Below, in pieces: positions 34,407-42,778 of a DNA stretch of 64,000 nt. The stretch spans positions 310,001-374,000 of the forward strand of contig NZ_WBOF01000003.1 in the NCBI RefSeq assembly GCF_009569385.1, given 5' to 3'. The notes beneath the pieces are model-generated. The model worked only from the letters and a program-made list of their open reading frames with translations. It ran no database searches and was not told the DNA's origin. Positions within the stretch are counted from its first letter, which is position 1. Every line of letters starts with the position of its first letter. Both the position numbers and the translations under genes were made by a program. This DNA comes from Streptomyces kaniharaensis (GTDB lineage Bacteria > Actinomycetota > Actinomycetes > Streptomycetales > Streptomycetaceae).

Positions 34407-36178
34407 CGGGTCTCTCCGCGCGCGGTGGCCAGGACGGTGAAGCCGCAGCCGGCCAGGGCGGCAGCGACCGGGTGCGGTTCGGGGCGGGCGGACTGCCACG
34501 GGGTGGTGTGCAGGCCGGTCAGGCGGTGGAGGGCGTGTTGCAGGGCCGGCTCGCGGTCGGCGATGCCGGTCAGCCAGCGGTTGGTCCAGCCCTCGTCCTC
34601 CCACGCCGCCGGGCGGACGCCGGCTGTCGCGAGCGGGGCTGCGGCGCCGCTGGGCGTGGTGTGGACGTCGGCGCTCAGGCCGTGCTGGTGGGCGGTGACT
34701 TGGGCCACGGCGGCGAGCGCCGCAAATGCCACGGCATCGGCCGGCGTTGCCTCGACCGTGCTGACGGCGAGCCCGGGCGCTTGTAGGTCGACGCGGAATA
34801 CCGGCTCGTCTGCATCGAGTTGATTGACCGTCAATGAAGCTTTCACGTCGAGCCGTTCGGTGAGCGTGGTCCACCAGTGCCGCACCTGCGGATGGTCCCG
34901 CCAGCTGGTATCGATCGGCGACGCACCGCCTACGGGAAGGGCCAGGGCGGCACGGCGGAGCGCGAGGCCGCGAGCCTGTTCCGGGGTGGCGCCGACGACC
35001 GGGGTGGCACCGGCGCCCGACGTGAACGGCCCTGCCCCGAGGTGGAGTTCGGCCGACCGGCAGGCGGCGTCCAGCCGGGCCAGGTCCGTCCGGGCGGCGC
35101 CGGCGAGGAGCGGACCGGCCGGGGTCCGGCAGGACACCAGCGCGGCGGGCACCTGCGGGAGGGAGCCGGGCAGCGGCTCGTCCAGCACACCGAGCCGCTG
35201 GTCGCCGAGCGCCGCGATACGCCGCAGCGCCTCGGCGAGGTCCTCCGGTGCTGGGGCGGTCGCCGGGTGGCCCGGGAGGGGCGGGCCGGCGGCCCAGGGG
35301 TGGTGGTCGGCGCGCAGCGGCCGCGCCCGGGCGACCAGGATCGCGGGGCGGCCGGCCAGCAGTCGCGGGTCGCGATCGGGCGCCGCGGGGTCGGGCAGCC
35401 CGGCGACCGCGCGGAGCAGGCGCTGGGCGGCCGCGCCGGCGAGCAGCGCGGTCAGGGCGGCGCTCGCGTCGGGCGTGGCCGTGTCGGGCGCGGCCGTGTC
35501 GGGCGCGGCCGCGAGGCGAGCCGCGATCTCCTCCGCGTCGGACCGCGCCCGCACGGGGTGAGCGGGCGCGGTGACGAAGCCGCCCCCGGCGTCCGCGGCC
35601 ACCGCGACGGCCGTCTCCGGGGAGCCGGTGGTGAGCAGCGCCCGGCCCGCCGGCAGGCTGTCGTCGGCGGCGAATGAGGGGACGGCTCCGGCCTCGGTGA
35701 GGGCGCGGTCGACGGCCCGGGCGAGCGTGCCGCCGGGATCGGCGGCCCGGACCACGGGGTGGGCGGCGCGGATCGCCTCCGCCGCCTCGCTCGGGCGGCC
35801 GGCCACCGCGCCCAGCCAGGGCGGCAGTTCGACGCCGTCGGGGTGCTCCACCAGGAGGTCGTGCTCGCGCAGCCGGTCGGTCAGCGTGGCGAGGGCTGCG
35901 CCGATCTTGGGATCGGACGCCTCGGGCCGCTCGGCGGCCTGCGGATCGGCTCCCAGCCGGGCGGCGAGCAGGCCCCAGAGGGCGGGAAGCGCGCGGCTTC
36001 CCTCCAGGGTCAGGCTGGAGTCACGACCGCGAATGTGCACCCCCTCCCGCAGCGGGGTGGCGGCCACCCCGGGACGCAGGCGTGTCCGATGAACTGACTG
36101 ATCGTCAATAGACTTGGCGCGCCATCGCGGGGCAGAGCCGACACCGGATGCGTCAACCACCGTCTCCCCCGCCGTCAT
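34403..36178 (-). CDS. lazD: Ocin-ThiF-like partner of the cyclodehydratase (LazD-like)
   Basis: A 591-aa protein with low overall conservation, placed and sized like LazD/TbtF. In such systems this subunit carries the RiPP recognition element that binds the leader peptide and activates the YcaO enzyme. The N-terminal ~120 residues (VHRTRLRPGVAATPLREGVH, IRGRDSSLTLEGSRALPALW) form the likely winged-helix leader-binding region; a degenerate ThiF-like core and an Ala-rich C-terminal domain (WEDEGWTNRWLTGIADREPAL) follow. ATG 36178 overlaps the upstream stop (ATGA). A repeated APDTA tract lies near residue 240. Assignment rests on synteny as much as sequence. Confidence 0.8.
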   Translation of the reverse strand: MTAGETVVDASGVGSAPRWRAKSIDDQSVHRTRLRPGVAATPLREGVHIRGRDSSLTLEGSRALPALWGLLAARLGADPQAAERPEASDPKIGAALATLTDRLREHDLLVEHPDGVELPPWLGAVAGRPSEAAEAIRAAHPVVRAADPGGTLARAVDRALTEAGAVPSFAADDSLPAGRALLTTGSPETAVAVAADAGGGFVTAPAHPVRARSDAEEIAARLAAAPDTAAPDTATPDASAALTALLAGAAAQRLLRAVAGLPDPAAPDRDPRLLAGRPAILVARARPLRADHHPWAAGPPLPGHPATAPAPEDLAEALRRIAALGDQRLGVLDEPLPGSLPQVPAALVSCRTPAGPLLAGAARTDLARLDAACRSAELHLGAGPFTSGAGATPVVGATPEQARGLALRRAALALPVGGASPIDTSWRDHPQVRHWWTTLTERLDVKASLTVNQLDADEPVFRVDLQAPGLAVSTVEATPADAVAFAALAAVAQVTAHQHGLSADVHTTPSGAAAPLATAGVRPAAWEDEGWTNRWLTGIADREPALQHALHRLTGLHTTPWQSARPEPHPVAAALAGCGFTVLATARGETR

Positions 36179-37323
36179 GACTGCTGCTCCACCACGGCGA
36201 TCACTTCGTCCAGCCGGGCGCGCCAGTCGTGGCCGGTGAGCGAAGGGACCGTGCGGACCACCAGGTGGGCGGCGAGGTAGCGCTCGACGGGGCGGACGCC
36301 GCAGATGGTGAAGAGGCGGTAGAGGGCGTTGGTGCAGGCGCGGTGGACGAGGTAGTCCGGGCGGCTCCACATGGCGCCCTGCGGGTCCGAGCGGCGCAGC
36401 AGCCGGTGGAACTCGCTGTAGCGGGTGCGGATGTCCTGGTTCCAGCGCTCCACCGCGGCCTGGTCGCCGGTGGCGGCGGCGCGGACCCGGTACTCCAGGG
36501 GGACACCGCCGAGGTCGGCACCGGCCGCGAGACGCCCCTCGGCCAGGCGCCAGGCGTCGGCGGACCAGGCGGCCCACACCCGCTCCCAGCCGGTGGCCCC
36601 GCCGTCCACGATCCGACCGACCAGGGCGGTCACCGATGCGTGGGTGGCCTCCCAGCGCTGTTCGAAGGCGGCGCGCAGTCGGCCGTCCGGGTCGTCGTGG
36701 ACGAGGAAGTCCTCCAGGTGGGACACGAAGGAGTAGTGGCCGCCGATCAGGCCGTCCGGGTGGGCGGTGGTGTGGGCGGCCAGGGCGGCGACGGCGAGCT
36801 GGACCCGGGCGGCCGGGGCGTCGCCGTGGGCGCCGAGGAAGTCGAGACCACTGCGGAGGGCGGGCAGGCCGAGACGGAGCAGGTCGTCGCGGAGGGCGAC
36901 GCCGTCCTCGCCGATCAGGCCGCGCAGGGCGGTGAGCTCGACCGGTTCGATCCGCACGGTGTTGTCGGGCACCAGCGGCCCGTACGGCGGGGCGATCAGT
37001 TCGGCGCGGCCTGCCTCGACGGCCTGGGCCAGCAGCTGTTCGTCGGTGAGGTCGGCGACCGAGGGGTGGGCGGCGGTCCACTCGCGCAGCGCGGAGGCGG
37101 TGCGCTGGGCGACCGCGGTGACCCGGTCGGGCGCGCCGGTAAGCCGGATCCGGACGTGCGGGCCGTACAGCCAGTGGCGGTCGACGTGAACGGTCAGGCC
37201 GTCCGCGGCGGCCCGGTCGGCGAGCGGGAGTACGGCCTCGCGCAACAGCCGGGCCTTGGCCGGGTGGTAGTAGTACACGGCCACGTCGCGTGCCGTGGCG
37301 TCGCGCGGGTCGGGGGCGGGCAT
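36175..37323 (-). CDS. lazC: Thiopeptide pyridine synthase (LazC-like)
   Basis: A 382-aa LanB C-terminal-like protein that joins two dehydroalanines in a formal [4+2] cycloaddition, forms the central pyridine and expels the leader peptide. Features are VAVYYYHPAKARLLREAVLP, DRHWLYGPHVRIRLTG, GGHYSFVSHLEDFLVHD and WSRPDYLVHRACTNALYR near the C-terminus. ATG 37323 has GAGGAG six bases upstream. It follows lazB by 53 bp and is coupled to lazD. Stand-alone status distinguishes it from the eliminase domain at the N-terminus of the LazF-like fusion. Confidence 0.88.
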   Translation of the reverse strand: MPAPDPRDATARDVAVYYYHPAKARLLREAVLPLADRAAADGLTVHVDRHWLYGPHVRIRLTGAPDRVTAVAQRTASALREWTAAHPSVADLTDEQLLAQAVEAGRAELIAPPYGPLVPDNTVRIEPVELTALRGLIGEDGVALRDDLLRLGLPALRSGLDFLGAHGDAPAARVQLAVAALAAHTTAHPDGLIGGHYSFVSHLEDFLVHDDPDGRLRAAFEQRWEATHASVTALVGRIVDGGATGWERVWAAWSADAWRLAEGRLAAGADLGGVPLEYRVRAAATGDQAAVERWNQDIRTRYSEFHRLLRRSDPQGAMWSRPDYLVHRACTNALYRLFTICGVRPVERYLAAHLVVRTVPSLTGHDWRARLDEVIAVVEQQS

Positions 37324-37376
37324 GTGGATCTCCTCGGCGCGTTACGGGAAACGGGGCGGTGGCGGTAGCGCGGGGC

Positions 37377-40124
37377 TCAGCGGGGCCGTGCGGGCGGGTA
37401 CGTCCGTGCGGGGCGGTAGGTCTCCACCACCAACTCCTCGGCGAAACCCGGCTGTTCGCGCCCGCCGAAGACGGGCAGAGCCTCCTCCAGGACGACGCCC
37501 GCGTCGTGGCGGCCGAGCCACTTGGCGAGGCAGCGCAGGTGGAGGGCGTTCCCGAGGTCGAGGGCCTGCGGCTTCGGAGCGCGCAGCTGGGTGATGAAGT
37601 CGTCGACGGCTCGGCCGAGCGGGGCGGCGGGGGCCGGGTGCAGGAACAGCTGGTCGGGCAGGTCGAGCAGGGCGCGCCAGCGGGCGGCGGTGGCGGCGGG
37701 AACCTCGGCGTCGGCGGCGAGGTCGGAGCGCAGCGCGTCCAGGACGGCGGGCGGCAGGTGCCAGCGGCGGCGGGCGAGCACCAGGTGGCGGTGGCGGAGC
37801 CGGGGCGTGCGCAACACCTCGCCGCCCGGGGCGGGGGCGGTGTGACGGGGCAGCAGCAGGCGGAAGTCGACCACGCCCAGCGGGTGGTCGGCGAGGAACG
37901 GGGCGAGGCGCTGCGGCAGCATGATCGGGGCGAGGAAGCCGAGGTAGAGCACGTCGAGCGGTTCTCCGGTCGCGCGCAGCCGCAGGCGCAGCTGGTCGGT
38001 GGCGGGATCGTGGTCGAGGTCGACGTCGGCCTCGGCGAGGGAGGTCCAGCGGCGGTCCGGGCCGAGCTCGTCGGGGACCAGCAGCGGGTGCAGATTGGCG
38101 TTGAATCCGCCGACCGGCCGTATCTGGACCGCCCGGGCGCCGGGTTCGAGGCCGCGACGCAGTTGCCGGGCGACATCGGTGGCGGCCTCGGGCGCGGTGG
38201 CGTCGAGGAAGCGGCTGGTGAACCTGCCCCAGCCGCCGTAGATGTGGTTGACGCACAACAGCCCGTCGGTGCGGTCGCGTTGGACGAAGAAGGAGTAGCT
38301 CAGCGGCCGGGCGGCCGTCCAGCCGGGGAGTCGCTCGGCGAGCGCGCGGACGCGGTCGGCGGGCAGCACCAGGTCGGCTGATGGGTCGGCGGACTTGATC
38401 GAGGCGGCCAACTCGGCTCGCAAGTCGGCGAGTTTCTCGAGCCCACTGGGAAGCTGGTCGGCCGGGTCGAGAGCGGCGTACCGGCTGGCGTCCGCCCAGG
38501 CGTCGGCGATGTCGGCACCGAACTCCCAGGGGTTGCGGCAGACGCCGCCGGGGCCGTAGCGGGTGACGAACCGGTCGCGGGCGGCCCGCCGCATGAGGTG
38601 GCCGAGGTCGAAGAGCTGAGCGAGGGCGGTGAGTTCACCCAGGGCGGTATGGTCGGCCTGGTCCAGGCGGGTGCCCGGGCGGTGGCCGGGCTGCGCAGTA
38701 CGGTCGCCGGCCCGGGTCGCGGTCCGGTCGCGCCTCTCCGCGCCACCCAACGGCTCCGGGGCGACGACGTCCTCGGTGAGCACGGTGAGCGGCGCCGCGT
38801 CCGCCGGAGCGGGACGGCCGGCGGCGGCGAGGAGTTCACGCCAGGCGGCGGCGAGTTCACCGAGCAGGGCGGGCCGCCGAGCGGCGGGGACTGTCACAAA
38901 GCGGGCGGTATCGGCGGCTATTCGCTCGATCAACTCGACGAGCGCGGCATCCTCGGGCCACCGGCGGAGCCAGTCGGCGAGGCGGGCCAGCGGGGCCCGG
39001 TCCTGCGGATCCACCGGATCGGTGGGGACCAGCAGCCCGGCGTCGGTGAGCCGGTCGAGGAAGGCGGCGATGCCCGGGTCCTCGGCCGGGCGGCCGAGGG
39101 CGGCGGCAAGGTGCTCGGTGAGCCTGGCCGGGGTGTCGGGCGTGACGGTGAGGTCGGCGAGCAGGACGAGCGGTCCGCGGGCGGCGAGTTCGACCTCCTC
39201 CTCGTCGGTCACCAGGTATCGCCCGCCGGTGAAGCCCGCCCGGCTGCGGGCGTAGCGGGCCCGGCCGTCGGCGAGCGCGGCACTGCTCGTCATCCGGTGC
39301 GGGAGGGTGCGGCTGCGGCGCGGCTCGGCGAGCAGGGCCTCGACGAGGGCGCCGACCAGGGTCCGGTTCTCCTTGACCACCGGACGCAGCTCGACCACCG
39401 GGTGCAGCCCCAGCGCGGCACCGGGGTCCTGGTCGGCCGTCCGGGCCCAGCCGACGGCGGTGAACCAGGAGAGCGGGCTGGTCTTGGTGCTCGCCCGCAG
39501 GACGTGGCGCAGCACGGTGGGCTCCTCCTTGCGGGCCCGGCGATCCACCGCGCCGCCCCGGCCGGCGTTCTCGACGGCCCGCAGCAGGTCGCCACTGGTC
39601 AGCGCTACGGCCCGGGCGAGGGCCGGCTCCCGGCAGAGCGCGGCGAGCGCGGCGCGTTCGGCGGCCAGCGCGGGTTCCGTGGCATCGGCGAGTTCACGGA
39701 GCAGTGCCGCCCGCCGGTCGCGCAGGTCGAGCCAGGCGGCGAGCCGGGGGACCCGGGCCGGCAGGTCGCCGAGCCGGTCCAGGACGGCGCGGCGCGGTTC
39801 GCGACCGTTGTGCAGGTCCCGGCGCAGCGGCAGCACCACGTAGCGGTGGAACTCCTCGCTGTGGCCGGCCCGGCTGACGAAGAGGTCGTCACCGAGAGCG
39901 GTCCGGAGGGCGGCGGCCTCGGCCTCGGTGGCGGTGAGCCGGGAGAGCAGGGCGCGGAAGCCCGCCGCGACCGGCGACTGGGCGGGGTGCGGAAGCACGG
40001 TGGTGCGGACCAGCAGGTAGGGAGCCGTCCGGGTGTCGGGAACTCCCGCGGAGGCATGCGGCGTACCGGCGGCAGCGGTGCGCGGGGCTCCGCTCGCGGT
40101 GGCGGGCCCGGTGGAGTACGGCAT
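37377..40124 (-). CDS. lazB: tRNA-Glu-dependent lantibiotic-type dehydratase, glutamylation domain (LazB-like)
   Basis: A 915-aa protein of the LanB N-terminal (Lant_dehydr_N) family, which transfers glutamate from glutamyl-tRNA to Ser/Thr hydroxyls of the precursor. Visible signatures are PYLLVRTTVLP at the start, LASGD-type stretch ALTSGDLLRAV, RHVLRASTKTSPLSWFTAVG, SYSFFVQRDR, NHIYGGWGRFTSRF and PVGGFNANLHPLL. The elimination domain is absent and supplied by the LazF-like fusion, as expected for a split thiopeptide system. ATG 40124 has GGGAG seven bases upstream; the upstream open frame crosses the precursor gene antiphase and is not used. A hairpin lies between it and the precursor gene. 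Confidence 0.88.
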   Translation of the reverse strand: MPYSTGPATASGAPRTAAAGTPHASAGVPDTRTAPYLLVRTTVLPHPAQSPVAAGFRALLSRLTATEAEAAALRTALGDDLFVSRAGHSEEFHRYVVLPLRRDLHNGREPRRAVLDRLGDLPARVPRLAAWLDLRDRRAALLRELADATEPALAAERAALAALCREPALARAVALTSGDLLRAVENAGRGGAVDRRARKEEPTVLRHVLRASTKTSPLSWFTAVGWARTADQDPGAALGLHPVVELRPVVKENRTLVGALVEALLAEPRRSRTLPHRMTSSAALADGRARYARSRAGFTGGRYLVTDEEEVELAARGPLVLLADLTVTPDTPARLTEHLAAALGRPAEDPGIAAFLDRLTDAGLLVPTDPVDPQDRAPLARLADWLRRWPEDAALVELIERIAADTARFVTVPAARRPALLGELAAAWRELLAAAGRPAPADAAPLTVLTEDVVAPEPLGGAERRDRTATRAGDRTAQPGHRPGTRLDQADHTALGELTALAQLFDLGHLMRRAARDRFVTRYGPGGVCRNPWEFGADIADAWADASRYAALDPADQLPSGLEKLADLRAELAASIKSADPSADLVLPADRVRALAERLPGWTAARPLSYSFFVQRDRTDGLLCVNHIYGGWGRFTSRFLDATAPEAATDVARQLRRGLEPGARAVQIRPVGGFNANLHPLLVPDELGPDRRWTSLAEADVDLDHDPATDQLRLRLRATGEPLDVLYLGFLAPIMLPQRLAPFLADHPLGVVDFRLLLPRHTAPAPGGEVLRTPRLRHRHLVLARRRWHLPPAVLDALRSDLAADAEVPAATAARWRALLDLPDQLFLHPAPAAPLGRAVDDFITQLRAPKPQALDLGNALHLRCLAKWLGRHDAGVVLEEALPVFGGREQPGFAEELVVETYRPARTYPPARPR

Positions 40125-40178
40125 GGCGGAGCTCCCGGCAGGTGGAAGGGAACGGCAGGCGAACGGAGCGGCAGTGGG

Positions 40179-40208
40179 CACGGCCGGCCCCGGACGGGGC
40201 CGGCCGTG
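40179..40208 (-). terminator. Perfect 13-bp hairpin between precursor and enzyme genes
   Basis: CACGGCCGGCCCC (40179-40191) pairs without mismatch with GGGGCCGGCCGTG (40196-40208) around a 4-nt loop. It begins six bases after the precursor stop codon. Such structures often act as partial terminators or 3' stabilisers so that precursor mRNA exceeds enzyme mRNA. Confidence 0.75.
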
Positions 40209-40213
40209 GTGGG

Positions 40214-40390
40214 TCACATGTCCATCGGCATCCGCGGAACGCCGCACGAGGACGAGCCGCACGAGCAGGAGCTGCCCGAGTGGGAGGCGCCCGACTCCGG
40301 CAGGGCGACGGTGTCCCGCATCGCGGTGACGGTCAGGTCACCGAGGTCGAGGTCCGCCAGGTCGAGTGTGGTGTCGAGGTCGACGTTCAT
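40214..40390 (-). CDS. lazA: Lactazole-like thiopeptide precursor peptide
   Basis: A 58-aa peptide. The leader (about residues 1-35) is acidic and leucine-rich, with LDLADLDLGDLTVTAMRDTV followed by ALPESGA. From memory it closely matches the LazA leader (LDLQDLDLSELTVTSLRDTV, ALPENGA). The core (residues 36-58) begins SHSGSSCSCGSSSC and ends in a nine-residue tail rich in Met and Pro, finishing MDM. Lactazole's core begins SWGSCSCQASSSC and ends QDM. Cys42, Cys44 and Cys49 can become thiazoles; the Ser residues can give oxazole or dehydroalanines, with Ser36 and Ser48 the expected pyridine partners. ATG 40390 has AAGGAG six bases upstream. It is the first gene of the operon. Confidence 0.92.
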   Translation of the reverse strand: MNVDLDTTLDLADLDLGDLTVTAMRDTVALPESGASHSGSSCSCGSSSCGVPRMPMDM

Positions 40391-40892
40391 CCACTTCTCC
40401 TTAGAGAGACGGTGGCCACCGAAGGCCGGTGGCCGGTGACGATGATTCAGCCCGGCAAGTGGTTTCGGACATTGTGAACCCCTTGGGAATCAAAGACCCG
40501 AAGTGCACCTGCCGGGTAATCGACGAGTGGCCGAAAGCCGTTCCCTAAATGGACCGGAATCCATCCTGGACGGGGCCTTGAGCGACTCACGGGCGACTCT
40601 AGGCGGATGTTCTTGAGTCGCGATGGGGCGACGTTGGAGCGGCCATTCATGTTCAGCCACGCACCCTGCACGACCAGCCATTTCGGCAGCGCACGGCTCG
40701 TTCGGAGTGCCCACCGGCCGGCCCGACGAACGGACGATTCCGGCTCCCCGTCGCCCGCGGCTTCAAACGACGCGACGTTCGGATCCACGGATTCCGCTAC
40801 CGCGATCGGAGCTCCTTACGGCAGTCCGATCCCGACGGCCGCCGTAACATTCCACCGCAGCCCATGAAGAGTCGAAAACGGACTTCTAGATC
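40391..40892. promoter_or_regulatory. Divergent intergenic region upstream of the thiopeptide operon
   Basis: A 502-bp stretch of lower GC between the precursor gene (minus) and the SDR gene (plus); it should hold both promoters. I could not fix a -35/-10 pair with confidence. A hairpin at 40414-40434 (GGCCACCG / CGGTGGCC, 5-nt loop) would lie in the 5' leader of the precursor mRNA, about 24 bases before its start codon. Small minus-strand open frames here lack ribosome sites and coding character. Confidence 0.6.
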
Positions 40893-41682
40893 ATGGATCT
40901 CGGCATCAGTGGAAAGACCGCTCTGGTCACCGGCGCGAGCCGCGGCATCGGCCTCGCGATCGCTCAGACCCTGGACGCGGAGGGTGTCCGGATGGTGGGT
41001 GCCGCCCGAATCGTCACTCCCGAACTGGAGAAGGTCGCCGCCGCGGCCGTGTCCGTCGACCTGAGCACCCGCGACGGGGCGCGGTCGATCGTCGATCAGG
41101 CGCTCACCGCCGTTGGCGGGATCGACTTCCTCGTCAACAACGTCGGCGCCGGCGACCCGGAACGGCTGTCCCTCGGCGGGTTCCTGGACGTCGACGACGA
41201 GCAGTGGCAGGGGATATTCGACCTCAACCTGTTCAGCGCGATCTGGACCACCAAGGCGGCGTTGCCGAGCATCCTGGAAACGCAAGGGCGCGATCGTGAA
41301 CATCTCCTCGATCAACGCCCGCATGCCCACTGGCGCGCCGGTCGGCTACGCGGAGGCCAAGGCCGCGCTGACCCAGTTCGGGAAGCGGCTCAGCGAGGAG
41401 CTGGCGCCACGCGGTGTCCGGGTGAACACCGTCTCCCCGGGCCCCACGGCCAGTCCGGTGTGGACCGACCCGGACGGTTTCGGCGGCAAGGTGGCCGCCG
41501 CGTCCGGGGTGGGCCACGGCGACCTGCTCGCAGCTCTGCCCGGGCAGTTCGGCATCGCCTCGGGACGCCTCACCGAACCCGAGGAGGTGGGGAACCTGGT
41601 CGCCTTGCTGCTGTCCGACCGTGCCGCCAACATCCACGGCGCCGACCAGTTCATCGACGGCGGCACCCTCAAGACCGCCTGA
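40893..41682 (+). pseudogene. SDR family oxidoreductase, frameshifted
   Basis: A short-chain dehydrogenase split by a single-base shift. The first frame has the cofactor motif LVTGASRGIGLAIAQTL, the NNVGAG motif and NLFSAIWTTKAALPSILETQ. The second frame supplies GAIVNISSINARMP, the active-site YAEAK (YxxxK), RVNTVSPGPTASP and the C-terminal IDGG. Removing one G from GGG at 41286-41288 reads ETQGAIVNISS in one frame. The restored protein would be about 263 aa. No strong ribosome site precedes ATG 40893. It is divergent from the thiopeptide precursor and is probably not part of that pathway. Confidence 0.85.
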
Positions 41683-41920
41683 CCGGGCTGCGGCGGACCG
41701 CTCGGCGCAGTCGACAGGGTTCTGGCGACTGCGCCGTCAAGGGCCGGCCCTCTCCCATCATCTGCCTCCGTTGGCTCGCGGCGAGAGCGCACAACTGTTC
41801 ACTCCTTCGCGGGGTTTTGATTCCCCCAGGCCACAGGGCCGGACCCCCGACGGACGCGTTGTCGGTACTCCCCGCTACGTTCCTCCCATCACAGACCGGC
41901 AGGTGGGAGGAGAACCGACG

Positions 41921-42778
41921 GTGGTATGGGTGGAGACGGGAGCCGGGGGCTACCACGTCGCGCTCGGCGAGGACGGCAGGGTGGTGTGCCGCGACGCGGC
42001 GGGGCAGCAGCTGGAGTCCGTCCCGCCGCAGCTGGGTGACGACCCGGTGGTCGCCCGGCTGCGGCAGCTTGCCGAGTGGCTGGGCGCGCACGAGCGCCGC
42101 TGCCAGGAGGACGTCGAGCGGTGGATGGAGCGCTCGCTGCCCGTGCCCACGGCGACGATCACCGGGGTGTGGGCCGACGAGGCCTGGCGACGGGTGCTGC
42201 GCGACCTGGTGGTTACCGGGGCTGACGGCACGGCCGCCGGCTTCCTGCGCGGAGCCGACCCGGAGCGCGGACTCGCCCTGGTCGGCCTGGACGGCGACAC
42301 CGTCCACCTCACCGACGGCGAGATCCGGATACCCCACCCCGTCCTCCTGGCGGACCTGGACGAGCTGCGCGAGCTCGCTGTCGAACTCGGCGTCTCCCAG
42401 CGGGTCCAGCAGCTCTGCCGGGAGGTCTGGCACCACCCAGCCGACACCCCGGACGGGACCGAACTCACCACGTACGCCGGCGGCCGCTACGAGGAGCTGC
42501 GCGAGCTGCTCGGGCGCTGCGCCCGGCTCGGCTACCAGGTGCGCGACGGCCACGCCGTCCTGCCCGTGGTCGAGGGCGGCCGCACCGTAGAAGCCCGGCT
42601 CTGGGTCGGCGACGTCCAGGAGTGGGACGAGTGCGAGACGGGCGCGCTCAGCTGGACGGGACCGGACGGCCGGATGCTGCCGCTCGCCAGGGTCGGCCCG
42701 GTCGCCTGGTCCGAGGGTATGCGGATGGCCGCCGCGCTGTACGCCGGCCGCACGGTCGAAGGGGAGGAAGCCGCATGA
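41921..42778 (+). CDS. DUF4132-like protein
   Basis: A 285-aa protein resembling the DUF4132 domain (VLRDLVVTGADGTAAGFLRG, LRELAVELGVSQRVQQLCRE, VWHHPADTPDG, YEELRELLGRCARLGYQVRDG). DUF4132 proteins often occur in MoxR-ATPase/VWA/SWIM gene neighbourhoods of unknown function; no ATPase or VWA gene is present here. GTG 41921 has GGGAGGAG eight bases upstream, and the frame upstream of it is not coding. Its TGA overlaps the ATG of the next gene (ATGA), so it is coupled to a 983-aa unknown protein. Family call is from memory. Confidence 0.7.
   Translation: MVWVETGAGGYHVALGEDGRVVCRDAAGQQLESVPPQLGDDPVVARLRQLAEWLGAHERRCQEDVERWMERSLPVPTATITGVWADEAWRRVLRDLVVTGADGTAAGFLRGADPERGLALVGLDGDTVHLTDGEIRIPHPVLLADLDELRELAVELGVSQRVQQLCREVWHHPADTPDGTELTTYAGGRYEELRELLGRCARLGYQVRDGHAVLPVVEGGRTVEARLWVGDVQEWDECETGALSWTGPDGRMLPLARVGPVAWSEGMRMAAALYAGRTVEGEEAA

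Noticed and set aside
40447..40788. 113-codon minus-strand ORF upstream of the precursor gene
   Set aside because: No ribosome site, codon use unlike genes, and it lies in the presumed promoter region.
42622..42774. Upstream extension of the 983-aa protein
   Set aside because: ATG 42775 has GGGAGGAA and an ATGA overlap; the extension is antiphase to the DUF4132-like gene.
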